Below are positions 10,750-23,335 of a stretch of 64,000 bases of DNA, in pieces. This DNA is from Plectrocnemia conspersa. Taxonomy: Eukaryota; Arthropoda; Insecta; Trichoptera; Polycentropodidae. Within the stretch, counting starts at the first letter, position 1, and each line of letters opens with the position of its first letter. The notes under the pieces were generated by a model that saw only the letters and a list, made by a program, of their open reading frames with translations, was not told the origin of the DNA and ran no database searches. Made by a program: the position numbers and the translations under genes. Location: positions 48,529 to 112,528 of the forward strand of contig VTFK01000573.1 of assembly GCA_009617715.1 (NCBI GenBank). Reading direction: 5' to 3'.

Positions 10750-13467
10750 ACTAAATATATTGATGTTTTATATTTTATTTTATTTTTTATTTTTTAATAC
10801 AAAACTGACAATCATAACTTGACATATTTCTAAAATGCGTCATGATGTGCATTATACAAAAAATAATTTATTACTTTAAAAAATAGTGCACACATAAAAT
10901 AGATGAGCACCAACCCACATATCCTGCTCCTCATAGCTATTACCGAAAACATATTTTTGTTTGGCAATCTTAATTTTATAATCAAAAGATTTTGTCACTG
11001 CCTATATCTATGAAAAATTATATCAAATAACTTGGCAGATGCTAAAATATCGGCAATATTGTTTTAATATGTAACATTCTATAATTATATTTGCTTAAAA
11101 ATGACGTATTTACAATATTTGCCTTTATATTAAAAATGATAAAAAAAATCTAACACCATCATTAGATAATTTATCTAATCGCGACATAAGTGAAAAAATA
11201 TGTATAATCTAATATGTACTTAGCATTGAATTATAATTTACAAAAAACCCTCAAAAATGTCTGTTCGTCATAGTTTTTATGTTAAATTAAATAGTAATAA
11301 TATAATTTTTATCTGCAAAATTAAAAATATACAATATAAACACAGTATTTTTACAATTGGGTTATTTTAATAAAAATAGATAATTTTTTTTACCAAATCA
11401 TTGTTGAATTAGAAGTTTTATCTATTATATTATGTTCGCTAATAAATTTTATATTGAAATATTGACCTTAGAGCTCATTTAGTCTACACCTAATGTTCTC
11501 AAATGATTTATATTATATATCTTTTGCGGATAAGTCGGTACAAATAACTTAAATGATAATCAACGGACAAATATATGCCTAATATAATTATTTAGGAATT
11601 AAAATAAATATCAATAAAATAATTATAACTTTATACAATAGATGTCTCTAAATAAACAACCTAATCCTTTACATATTCCCTTCTAACATATACTAACAGG
11701 AAACTATATATAATAACTGAAAGCCAATTATAACAAAAAATCAGCGCATAAATTTCTCCACGCAGATAACTATAATATAAATATTTAATTGAACAGATTT
11801 TTCTATAATAGAAAAAAAATATTATATTTTTATTAAATTATACATGAGATTGTTTTTACTTCTATTTTTATATTCGCTTTGTTCTGTTATCCACGTTTTT
11901 TAATATGTCTTCAAAAGATGTCATAGTAATGACAAGATTAAAAATACATATGGCAAGCTAAAATTATTAAATAAGTATTTTATTTTTATAATTAAAGAAA
12001 TTATATCAACATTATCAAAATAAATAATAATCTACACCGACAAAATAATAATAATATCTTTAATATGAACAAATATTTGACCTTATCTTAAAAATCACAA
12101 GTGAGATTCTACCAAGATATCTTTTAATATGAGTTTAGGCAGGGTTAAACCCAAATAACATTTGACATATCTTCCGATCGCAAAATTTCATACTCGTGAC
12201 TCATATCGTAAGGCATGCGTATTTCACCACAATAAAATAAATACTTAAATTATTTTAATCCTGATTCAATAGATTATGTTTGAAGCTGGCTGATATGACT
12301 TGAGTTAAATTAATTCTGAATTAACACATAGTGGTTTACTATAACCCATAAAGATAAGACATGTCATGTATAGATTATAGTATTATATTATTTTATCATA
12401 TCGTACGGATTTTTAAAATATATAAACAAATCTTTATAAATCAATCACGTGAAAGCTTATTATCTAGATCATTATTTAGATTTAATTTTACAATGATAAT
12501 TGTGACGCAAGTAGTGGTTTATTGTACTTTTTAATAATCTATAGATTCATTAGTTATTTGTTAATAATAATAATAATAATATAAATAATAGATACTGCCA
12601 TAATGATTACTAAAAAAATAAATTATAACATTGACTACTACTATTGACATTTTTAATTTAAAAAAAAAAAAATATTGCATATTCGAAACTGAAACTGAGA
12701 CTTGTCTCAATACCTTATAAATACAATATGATCTTATCTTATGCATTTAAACATAGGAAAAGACAAGACTATGTAATACGTTTTACATAGCAACTATTAA
12801 TGGTAACATAATATTTAAAATCACACATAATCAATCATCCATTGAAAAGATAAACAACCGCCGATGTAGATGGCACGGTGACGGCATGAACACGGTCGTT
12901 CCGGCCCGCCATATCCCCACCACGTACTTTGGTAGAGATGAGAATTTGAAACTTTTACATTTTACGTTACAAAATTACAACTAGAAACATTTTTTTTATT
13001 TGTTTCTTTTGTGAATACATTTTTGAGTTGCTGTGAATATGTCAAGTTTGACACAAATTTTGATGTATGTAAAACTCAACTTTATTGAAAATTAAAAACT
13101 AATATTAACAATTCAGTGCAAAAACTAATGACACTAAATGTTATTTTGAAATACACTTTAAATCCCATATCATTATGACATCAACATCGGCAATTATATT
13201 ATATCTAACAAAACATACAATTAAAATATATAACTTGTAATTATAATAAATAATTTGCTTTTCCTACTATTTATAAAAAATATGTTAATATTTTTGCAAA
13301 AATATATATCAAGTCAAATATATCTGTCGATTAACCTTATCGATCTAATTGACATAAAAGTATTGTTTTAAAATGCATATCCAAAAAAGATTTGATAAAT
13401 AAACAAAAAAACAGATTTTCCCGTTATCGCTAAGTCTTATCGCACTGATTAACTATTTTCGCGCATA
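10750..13467. other. Spacer between lipases 2 and 3
   Basis: About 2.7 kb, AT-rich, with no convincing exon on either strand. A GC-richer patch lies at 12855-12945. Minor (TAA)n low complexity at 12565-12590. The sister spacers are shorter. Confidence 0.5.
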
Positions 13468-13475
13468 TATATAAA
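13468..13475 (+). promoter_or_regulatory. Putative TATA box of lipase 3
   Basis: TATATAAA is followed about 25-30 bases later by TCAGAAGCACAGT, a plausible initiator region. The start codon is at 13542. Confidence 0.5.
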
Positions 13476-13541
13476 CCTAGAATATCCAAGTCAGAAGCAC
13501 AGTAAGGTATTAACAGACGAGTTATTTATATCCTTGCAAAA

Positions 13542-14904
13542 ATGATTGACTTGAAAGTTGTACTTATTTTTTCTCTCGGGTGTATGACGGTTACTGGTAA
13601 GATTTACAAATTTTCTACCTATTAAAATGTTTTTTTTTTAATTTAACACAATAATTACATATCACAGGCTTTAGATTTCCATACGACATATACAAGTATG
13701 AAGAAGGTCAAAGATACATGATGATGCCGGACAAAGATGGGAAAATGCATTTGGTAGATTTTCAGCAAGAAGGTCCGGAGCGTAAATATGACGCAGTTAA
13801 ATCTGTTCGATTCTATCTATACACATTGTAAGCATCATAAAAATATATATATATATATATACAATTAGTAGCACATAGATATTTATTTCAATACTAATTT
13901 TTTTATTCAGAGAAAATATGATTACTAAAGAAGAAATCGTTTTTAAAGACGAAAACTCTTTAAAAGATTCGAGTTTCAATGTCCAAAAACCCGTTAAGGT
14001 TATTGCTCATGGATGGAATAATAATGGCGATTCACCCGTGAACACACTCTTAACTGAAGGTATATAAAATATATACAACTAATCTAATTATTACTAGAAA
14101 GTATCATTAAAAAAAATATATTTTCAGCCTTCATGAAAATTCCGGATGTTAATGTGTTAGTGGTCGATTGGCGCGTTGGTGGTAATTCTCTTTATACAAC
14201 ATCAGCAAAAAATGCCGTATTAGTTGGAATTCATGTAGCAAATATGATCGATTGGCTTATTGATATGGGCTCTAAACCATCTCTATTTCATTTGATGGGT
14301 CACAGTTTAGGCGCTCATGCTATGGGAGTAGCAGCTAGAAACATCGACAGTGGAGTAATTCCTTATTTAACAGGTACATGAGATTTTCTTTAGAGCTATA
14401 GTGCCTTTTTATACACCTGTTTTATACATATTATAATTTTAATAGGAATGGACCCTGCCAATCCTCTGTGGGGATCGTCTTCAGAAAGAATCAGACCTAC
14501 AGATGCTAAATACGTAGAGATCATTCACACAGACGCCGGAGGTTTAGGACTGAAAGATCAAGTGGGAGATGCCGATTTTTATCCTAACAAAGGCAGCAGT
14601 CAACCCATGTGCTGGTTGATGAGCTGCTCTCATTCCATGTCATACCAATATATGGCCGAATCGATAGACCACAAAGGATATATGGCTGCTGAGTGCACAG
14701 ATTACAAAGAAATGTCTAAGGGAAATTGTGCTAATCTGAGCTACGTACACATGGGTGGTTGCTAAACCTAAATCAGTGTAAGCATAACATTTCTACTAAT
14801 GATATAATATAAATCTTTGGCAATCTATTAATTTTTTTTACGATTTCAGATCTGGAATTTACTACTTAAAAACCAACAAGAAGAAGCCTTACTATATGGA
14901 TTAA
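13542..14904 (+). CDS. Lipase 3, secreted pancreatic-lipase-like, late frameshift
   Basis: Six exons: 13542-13596, 13668-13827, 13911-14059, 14128-14373, 14446-14777 and 14850-14904. It has a signal peptide, HGW in exon 3 (IAHGWNNNGD), the nucleophile elbow GHSLGAH in exon 4, catalytic Asp in GMDPANPLW and catalytic His in SCSH. All catalytic residues precede the break. At 14758-14762 (GGTGGTTGCTAAACC) the frame meets TAA. The expected tail AKPKS plus exon 6 (SGIYYLKTNKKKPYYMD) is in another frame, so one inserted or two missing bases separate them. As read, the enzyme would lose only about 25 C-terminal residues. Likely an extracellular neutral lipase or phospholipase A1-like enzyme; the substrate is not deducible. 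A poly(A) signal AATAAA lies near 15020. Confidence 0.83.
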
Positions 14905-17900
14905 TATTATTTTACATTTTGATATATCATTATGTATGATAATGCCTTAAATATGTATAAATGTAATCAGTACATGCACTATGTGTATGAGTGTTACTTA
15001 TTAGTCTTAAAATTATATATAAATAAATATTTAATAGATTATTATTATTTTATATTTTATTAGACACAGCTAATTTATATCACGTCATTCCAAAACAATT
15101 TACTCGAAAATATATATTAAAAAAATATTTTTATAATAAAAACTGAGATTTTTGATCTGTGTCTGTTATCTAAAATATTCAGAGTTGAAAATACGAGTAC
15201 AATGCATAATGGAAAAATTGTACAAGTTAATGCGTTCCCAAAAATAGCTTTCGACCTCTATATAAATAATCTAATTAATCTCATGTTTGCTTAATAAATA
15301 TATGTATAAAAATAATTATTTTAAAAATATTTCGGATAATAATTAAGTTTGACTTTTAGATAACTTTGCAAAACAATAATATAATAATTTTAATACTATA
15401 AAAAAAATAATAGCAGATTATTTAAAAATAAAACATTTTATGTCACATTACGGAATCTAGTAAATTTGATACTTATTTATAATGGTAAATTAGATAACAC
15501 GCCAATAGTTATAGGCCATACTTAAATTAAATAATATTTTCAATATTCAGCCACTAAGTTTCTTCCTAAGATAAGTTAGCAAACTTTGCTATTTAGTATT
15601 TTTTTTAATTAATTTTAGTAACGAAACTAAAATAGGACCTCTTTTCAAAACAAACCTCTTGAAAATATGATACGCTCTCATCCTATTTAATTTATTAGTT
15701 TATTTTTTATACATTCATATATATAATATGATATAAAAAATATTAATTAAATGTTTAGTTACAGATATACAATTTTATATTAATTATAAAATTATGAAAA
15801 AAAATAAAAAAAACTATTTAAAAAAAAAAACTCAATGTTATTAAAAAAAAAATAGGCACAAGCTTTCCGAGCATCTTTGCTATTTTTGTTATTCAGTACT
15901 TTAAATGAATTAGTTTCAGTAATGAAATATAAATCAAACCTTTTCAAGAACTAACCCTAATCAAATATATTTAAAAATATGATGAAATGTTATGATTTTT
16001 ATTTTATATATATTTTTTTTATCAAATCTTTATAAAAAAATACGTATAAGTTAATAATAAAAATAAATAAATACAGAAATACAATCCAATATTATTACCA
16101 TACAAGGCAAAAATATATTAATAAAAATTAGTTATTAACAGAAGGCAGAGATTCAGTGAAAGACGCAGAAAGGAGATGAGCCAAAAACCGCATCGACACG
16201 AGAGACATTAACGGATGGTCCAGAGTACATCGCGAAAACACATAAAGACAATCCCAGCCGCTCTACTGAAATCACAGCCGGCAATAATACAACTTGATTA
16301 GCCAGCGAAGAATCTACAGCGACTATCAATATCCGTCATTTCAACTCCACTGACTAGTGGCATCTACATATATATGTGGTGATTTATATATTATTATAAA
16401 ATCAATTTTTACCAGCTTTTCCAGCGTGTCTTTAGCTGCAAAGTCATTCCCCTCTGGTTGAAAAACCCGAAAAAACTTCTGAAATAATTATAATAAAATA
16501 TTATTTAACAAATTATTAATATACAATATTTGATTCATTATATTGTTTACGGTCACAGCAAATGTTTTGATGACAAATTGTGGATTTCAATATATTTTAC
16601 GATGATGATTTTTAATATCAAAGTTTATATTTATCAAATGTAAACGGTTGACAAGATGGAATGATTAAAGTGCTAAATATTTTGGGTGAATATAAATGTG
16701 AAAAAACATCAAAATCGATTATTTTTATATACTTAAAACAGGTGTATAAAAACATAATAGCACCACTGTTTTAATGTATATTATTGTGGTTGATTTTTTA
16801 AAAGAAATGATGAACTAAGACAGTACATCGTATTCATGAATGGAATTTTTTGATTTTTCCAGAACGATTCTTTGGCTTGTGATTGATTGCTCTCTGATAG
16901 AGAGGTCGCGTTAATTTTGAACTAATTTATTTTTATATTTGATATTTTTGTTTACATTGTGATAATATAACTACATATAGAATAGTTGTATTATACAATA
17001 TTTATATTGCGGATGGAATCGACGAATGCATCGTTAAACCCCATCACTTGTTATCACTCTTTCCAATGTCATTCATATAATTACCAATTGCTAACGATAA
17101 CGGAAATGATAACTTCTTGTTCTACTTTGGTTGCATAATCGTGCCAGTTACCAAGAGACGCTCAAAAATCTGTCGCCCCACAATTTCAGGCGTGATCTAT
17201 CATGTTTAGAATAAGCGTGCACTTTTGTCGATAATAAAGAGATTCGATCCAGTAATAATCGGTTTGAATATGTTCTCGTTTAGTATAACTAGATAAATGT
17301 TGCTCGAATATCGTCTGCATAAGTATGGTAATTTAGCAAGCTAAAGCATTAGAGACAAAGGGCGAGTCTATGATAATTAACTCTCTGAAAACTTCGACTA
17401 ACGTACTGCTATTTTTACAAATAATATATTCACAGTATTTTTTTAATAATAGAATACGTATAACGCCTGAAATATCTGTCTGTTTATTTATGAAATTAAT
17501 AATTAAAACAAATTTAATAATAATCGTACTAATTACGTAGTCTATATGACCGGATTTCACTGCTTTATAAGTTTTTGTACCATGCCCATTACGTATCCTC
17601 TAAATGTTAGATAATACGGATATATGATAAATATTTTATAATGACCTAATTTATAAATGTTCCATACGATATTAAGTTGTATATATTGAATATTAGGAGT
17701 TCACAAAAAGTTACAATTATACAATATTATAAAAAAATTGTAGTCAAATTTTGAAAATATTGTTATCTCATTTATAAATTAACAGTATTTTCAGAGCTTT
17801 GAATTAAAGCAGATTAAGATTATTTTTGATGTGTTTTTTTCTTAAAATCTAAAAAAGTGAAATAATAAAATTTCTAGGTACCTCTGATTCTATGCCATTT

Positions 17901-19468
17901 CTTCCTTTGATTTGTTATTGTTATAAAAAATATATTCTTTTCTTAATGCGCTGCTCAATAGAATTTTCTTTGGCAAATTAAAATGTAGTTCTTGAAATTT
18001 TAAGTCTCGCGTTTTGCTATCTATGTTATTGCGGCATTTTATTTATACTAGTTTATTCAATGTATTCTTCTAATCCTCAACACATTATGTATATATTTAA
18101 TTTTCATAGTTTGTAATCCGATTATTTATATTCAGTCAAATGACGAATTAATGAAAATTAGTTGTCAAGGTACTGTCGGCCATTTTGTTTTATATTTGAA
18201 TGCTTATTTTTCATTGGTCGAAACAACAGAACGCATTACCGGTGCCTCAGAAAGCAATTAAGCAAATTCAAATTTTATTTTTATTATTATAATTAAATAT
18301 ATTTCCTTTGTTTACGTGCATTGTTATACACCGTTGAAAAATATTTTAAATATAAACAAAAAAAATATTCCACAATTGTATTATATTGTTCTATTTTATA
18401 TATTATGCAACAATATTATATATACTTAATAAATTAGATAAAACTACGTTGGAAAAATTAGAAGGGCAATGAAAGTAAAAAATAGATTTACCAGTTGTAG
18501 AAGTATGATTAATAGATTGAAATGGTTGGATGTTTACTGTTCACTGTGACGCAGAAATATTTTAATGCTTTTGGCGTAGATTTTTGCCTTCTGAGTAGTG
18601 ATAATTGTTTTTGCGCAATCTCCTATTGTCAAAATTTGGTTTATATGTTCCTAATTTAATTTGTATTATTATTATATAAATCGTAGTTTAAACACTAGTT
18701 CACGGAGCGTACCCACTAACAATTTTATTGCTTTTGAAGTGAATTTTTGGGCAACGTCACAAATGAGCGCGGACAAATTGCGTGCGTCAAAAAAAGCGCT
18801 GCGTCATAAGAGCGTTTACCAAAGTAGCGCTGTAACAAAATAGCAAGCGTCAAATGCACAGACAGACAGCCATATGAGCGTTTGACAAAAGAGAGCACGT
18901 CATAAGAGCGCAAAAATACTTGGAGAAAATCAAGTAATGAATATCTTAGGAATTAGGTATGCAAAATATATGTAAATTGTGAGAAATTTCAAAAAATAAA
19001 AATTCACTAGATATATGCGGTAAAATTAGTATTTTATGTGCCAGAGCGTAATGACGATTAAAATGATTAGTCAATGAAAACATTATTAGTTATTAATTAT
19101 TACGTACGTACGTACGATATACATATATTTTTACTAAAATGAAACGCTGATTTTGAATGTTTCATTAAATTGACAAATAATTATTGACTTGACTTGGCAG
19201 GTATACAAAGGTCATCCAACCTTTTTTTTCATTTATTTTAGACAATTACATTTTATCGTGAAAGGCGAAAACAAGCATAATATAAATGTTAAGAGCTAAG
19301 TGTAAGATAAATAAAATCATCTGAAAATAAATGTGATTGCAAAAGGTAAAAACATTAATTTTGTAATCATATTATATAATTATCAAAAAGGGAGTTACCT
19401 TTGATTTTTTAAATACCTAATTGTAACCCTTCACAAAAAAAATCACCGCTGTCCAGGTGCATAACAAT
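14905..19468. other. Long intergenic region, left part
   Basis: No host gene seen. It is AT-rich, with a GC-richer patch at 16140-16365 that has no recognisable coding frame, a repeat block at 18530-18740, and a run of short AGCG/CATAAGAGCG words at 18760-18915. Confidence 0.5.
18530..18760 (+). repeat. Dispersed ~130-180-base tandem repeat, copy at 18.5 kb
   Basis: Shares the words 'attgcttttga' and 'gacttctgagaagtgataattg' with blocks at 31005-31250 and 44130-44460. Two unit starts are visible, near 18557 and 18720. Confidence 0.65.
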
Positions 19469-20190
19469 TAGGGATTCTGTGTCGAGACAACCCGGGAATT
19501 TATTCCCGAGAATTCAAAGATTTTTTGCTGTCTCGAGTCCCGGGAATTTAAAAATTAATAACCCGGGACTCGAGACTTTCCGTTTTAATTTTATTCAATA
19601 TATCCTACATTTATATTTTAAAAATAAAATTTGCTTATTCGAGAACAAGTTATACCCGTACGGAGCAGGTAGCAAGCGGTTCGTCAAGATAACTCGATTG
19701 TCGGCACTCGGCAGTGAAAAAAAAATCCTTTTACATTTACCGATAAACAAAAATATTGTAATTATATTTTTGTTACATCTGGAATATTTGCCAAAAAAAC
19801 CAGGAACAGGCTATGTGATTCATCATTAAACGCCTTGGTGTTTTTAAAAACATATTTTTTCTTACAAAAGTAAAGGTTTTGACTTAACATTGACATAAAT
19901 ATTTCGATTAAAAAAATTGTAATAAATTAAATTTAAATAAATATCGAATAAAGTGTTTTTAAATTGTTTCAATAATTTTTCACCTATCGTACCTATAACA
20001 CAAATAATATAAGTTAATAATAATAAGTTAATTAAAGTTAATAATAATAAGTTAATTTTTTAAGATATTTTTTTTTTCTTGATTTAAACGAAAAATAATC
20101 AAAGTCTCGAGTCCCGGGAATTCCCGGGACTTTAAAAATTTGGGTCTCGAGTCCCGGGAATCGAAAAAACCCGAGACTTCAGAATCCCTA
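19469..20190. mobile_element. Non-autonomous hAT-type element, 722 bp
   Basis: Ends are inverted TAGGGATTCTG (19469) and CAGAATCCCTA (20190), flanked by near-identical 8-base sequences ATAACAAT (19461-19468) and ATAGCAAT (20191-20198). TAGGG-type termini with 8-base target duplication are typical of hAT elements. Subterminal blocks at each end are rich in CCCGGGA and CTCGAG in both orientations. No transposase frame is seen inside, so it would depend on a transposase encoded elsewhere. Confidence 0.8.
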
Positions 20191-20198
20191 ATAGCAAT

Positions 20199-20744
20199 GC
20201 ATGACATTGGTGAATGACACGGACGATACCCACTTGTTTAAAATTATTTTTACGATATTAAAACTATAGTAGTAATCGGAGAATCAGTATGATTTTTTTT
20301 AAATACTTTTTTAGTCTGATATTTAGTTTTAATATGTTATTCCTAGAGACCTTAATTTTTCGCGGTTACGATAAAAGTATTTTTTTGTGAATTTCATGCT
20401 TTGTCCATTTCAAAAAAAGGTAGTATTTATACAAATAGAACAGTTATAAAAAAATAGTAATCTGTCTAATATTTTATTATCTTGTCTGGTTCCTTGGTAT
20501 GGCCTATTTACCTTGTTATCGATAGCATATTATTTTCCCTTATCTTACATATTTGCTAAACTCCAAAAACTATTCGGCGGCACACACATTGAAAAACTGT
20601 TATAGATTAAATTGTTATCTATTAAGAAGATTAATCCTTATAGATAGTTGTAAGTCATTCGTGGTATTTTATTTTTTTTATACTTTTCAAAGACGCAACA
20701 AAACTTTTTGCAAACGTTTTCAGTCAAAATTCAAAAGTATACTG
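20199..20744. other. AT-rich spacer, nothing recognised
   Basis: No exon, RNA gene or recognisable repeat seen between the hAT-type element and the tandem repeat that follows. Confidence 0.5.
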
Positions 20745-21265
20745 AGCGCTAGTTATGAGTTATTATATTTATATATAACTACCCTATCTAGCTTTAAATA
20801 GATAACTGTAAAATGCGATTTTTGTGAATTCCTAAAGTTTATTCTCACATTAATTTCCAAGGCTCAAAACATAAAAAAATTCGCGTTAAGGGCAAAATCC
20901 ACGATAAACATTTATCAGCGCTAGTTCTGGTTTATTATATTTATATATAACTACCCTATCCAGTTTAAAATAGATAACGGTAAAATATGCGATTTTTGGA
21001 AATTCCAAAAGATTGTTCTCACAGTTTTTTATAAGTCGCAAAATATAAAAAAATCGCGTAAAGTACAAAATCCACGATAAACACTTATCAGCGCTAGTTC
21101 TGTGTTATTATATGTATATATAACTATCCTATCTAATTTAAAATGAATGACTGTAAAATATGCGATTTTTGGAAATTCCAAAAGTTTGTTCTTACAGTAG
21201 TTTCCAAGGCTCAAAACATCAAAAAAATTGGCGTAAGGGCCCACTATAAACATTTATCACGAAGG
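20745..21265 (+). repeat. Three-copy tandem repeat, ~172-base unit
   Basis: AGCGCTAGTT recurs at 20745, 20917 and 21090. Each unit continues with a near-identical TTATTATAT...TATATATAACTA...CCTATC block, TGCGATTTTTGGAAATTCC and AAATCCACGATAAACA. Copies differ by scattered substitutions, so the array is not brand new. Open frames across it are repeats of the same translated unit and are not genes. Confidence 0.85.
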
Positions 21266-23099
21266 TATTTATTAGCTAAATAAATTGTGTCTAAATTGCT
21301 GTTATAAGTGACAAACAAGCTGGAAGCGAAGTGGAAGTCTTCCCATTTTTTCCCCAATAAATTATGCAATTTAAATGATGTGGGGCAAAACTAAAATCAT
21401 CGTATTTATCTGACGAATATCTAGCTGTTAAAGCAAGTGATTTCATTCGAGATTGCATTAGTTCGGCAACGATGAAATTGACGTTTCGCTACCTGCTCGC
21501 ACGGAGACGGTATTTTAGTATAGTGCACCTAACGCATGGATGTCCAAAATGCGTCCCACGTATTTTTTTAATTATTTTTAGCGTAGCTTCTACAATATTT
21601 TTTTATAAAACTGATAATATAAAATAAAAAATACTGGTAAAAAAATTGAGCATTATGTTTACTATGCCAAAGTTATGTATAATGTATTTAAAAAAATAAT
21701 GTTTTAATGTGGCAAAAAATTAAAAATCTATAAAATATCTTACGTCTCAACAATAATTATTGCGAACAGTGACTTCTCGTTCATTAGTCAAGCTAAGTTA
21801 TGAGTTATTAATTTCTAAGCAAATCAAATTCGTTTACGGATGATGTATCAAATAAAAAAATGTCTAAAGACTTTTAAATATTATTCCATTCTGATGAATT
21901 GACAACGAATTTACTTTTACCACAGAACTGACTTCTCTAATTTCACTTAATGTATCTTTTGGAGACAGCATATTTTTTATTAATTTCACTTATTATTCGA
22001 CACTTTATTAATTCAATAAAATCCAATTCTATATATTTTTAGAGGTATTAGAGCTTAGACCTTCACACATATTTATATGTACTTATATGACATAAAAAAA
22101 TAATATAATAAAATATCATAAGCATGAGAAAAAACATTACTGAAAGCGATAACCTTTTTTTAATTATATTGTAATAACTAACACGATACACGAACATTCC
22201 AGTTAAATTCCGGTTATAGCGATCCGGATAAAACCGACCAAAAGAAGTTTGATTACTATTATTAATTAGGGGTTAGATATAATAAATATGATATTTGCTC
22301 AAAAATAAAAAAATGATGATACAGTACAAAATTTTTAATCTAAACGAAATACGAGGTATAGTTCATGTGTTAAAAAAATTTCCAAAAACTTCTTTAAAAT
22401 AATCTTTGTATTAAACCATAAAAAATTCGCTTGGTAACTAGCGATTATACGAGCAATTAACGAGTAAACTCGGAATCATTTTTTTAACACAAAAAATAGT
22501 ATTACATAAATTTATATAATGAGAATTTATCCAAATATTATTATCGTTAAATGTTTGATAATATAAAGAAGAGTTCAGCGGAATATTCCAAAGAATAATG
22601 ACTAGTTCTAATCTTAGCTGATATATTTTTCTAGAATACGAATTGATAATATAACTCAATTTATATTTATAAAATGTATTGCTATGTATTATATTAATTA
22701 TAAAATCTATTTTATTTACTATTTTAGTATAAATATTATACAAAATACATTAATGACATACAGAAAAAAATATGAGATATACAATATCGTTACAATTGGC
22801 AGTAAGCAGGATCCTCAAAGTATAAAAATAAAAAATATACTGTTGATAGCTAACTGTGAAGACTTTTCAGGTCTAATAATTTACAGCAGGAAAAATATAA
22901 CTGAAAATCAATACAATATACCACATATTTATATAAAGATAATCTGTATATAAAAATTAATAGATATTAAATAGATCTCTATGTAACGAATAGGATACAT
23001 TTCATAACACTTTCAGCGATTATAAACATAATAAATGGGATAATATGGTTCTCTTAATTACTTTAAATATTACATAAAACTAACACAATTTATTTTTAT
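21266..23099. other. Intergenic, nothing recognised
   Basis: AT-rich sequence. Short open frames near 22440-22950 on both strands have only AT-driven composition and no family features. Confidence 0.5.
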
Positions 23100-23335
23100 T
23101 AAATATTAAAAAGACAAAGAGGAACGACCCGAGCAAGGAACTCTAGCTGGAATTTTACGCGGGATCGAGTGTTCATTATTTAGTGAAACAACATAACTTC
23201 TACTTTTCATGTATGAGCGTATTAAGCGTAACAGATAATCAGGGGTTTTGTTTTCGTATAATTTATTAATCAAACCGTCATACAATACTGTGTCGAAAGC
23301 TTTTTCTATATCTAACATTAAAAGTTCCGTATTTT
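23100..23335 (-). pseudogene. Non-LTR retrotransposon reverse transcriptase fragment
   Basis: Read from 23335 down to 23100, the frame gives LDIEKAFDTV followed by DGLINKLYE and PDYLLRLIRSYMKSR. This matches the RT finger/palm region of jockey-like LINEs, in which L-D-x-x-K-A-F-D holds the first catalytic Asp. It ends near the expected GVPQGS block, which is corrupted here. No endonuclease domain or further RT motifs are seen next to it. A short dead fragment. Confidence 0.8.

Noticed and set aside
18661..18913. Open frames on both strands
   Set aside because: Lie in repeat sequence; the translations are of AGCG-type repeated words.
19479..19829. 116-codon open frame inside the hAT-type MITE
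   Set aside because: Runs through the CCCGGGA repeats with no transposase motif.
20886..21253. Two similar minus-strand open frames that look like a small gene family
   Set aside because: They are successive units of the 172-base tandem repeat.
22438..22953. Overlapping open frames on both strands
   Set aside because: AT-driven composition (Ile, Tyr, Asn, Lys), no start context, splice partners or family features.
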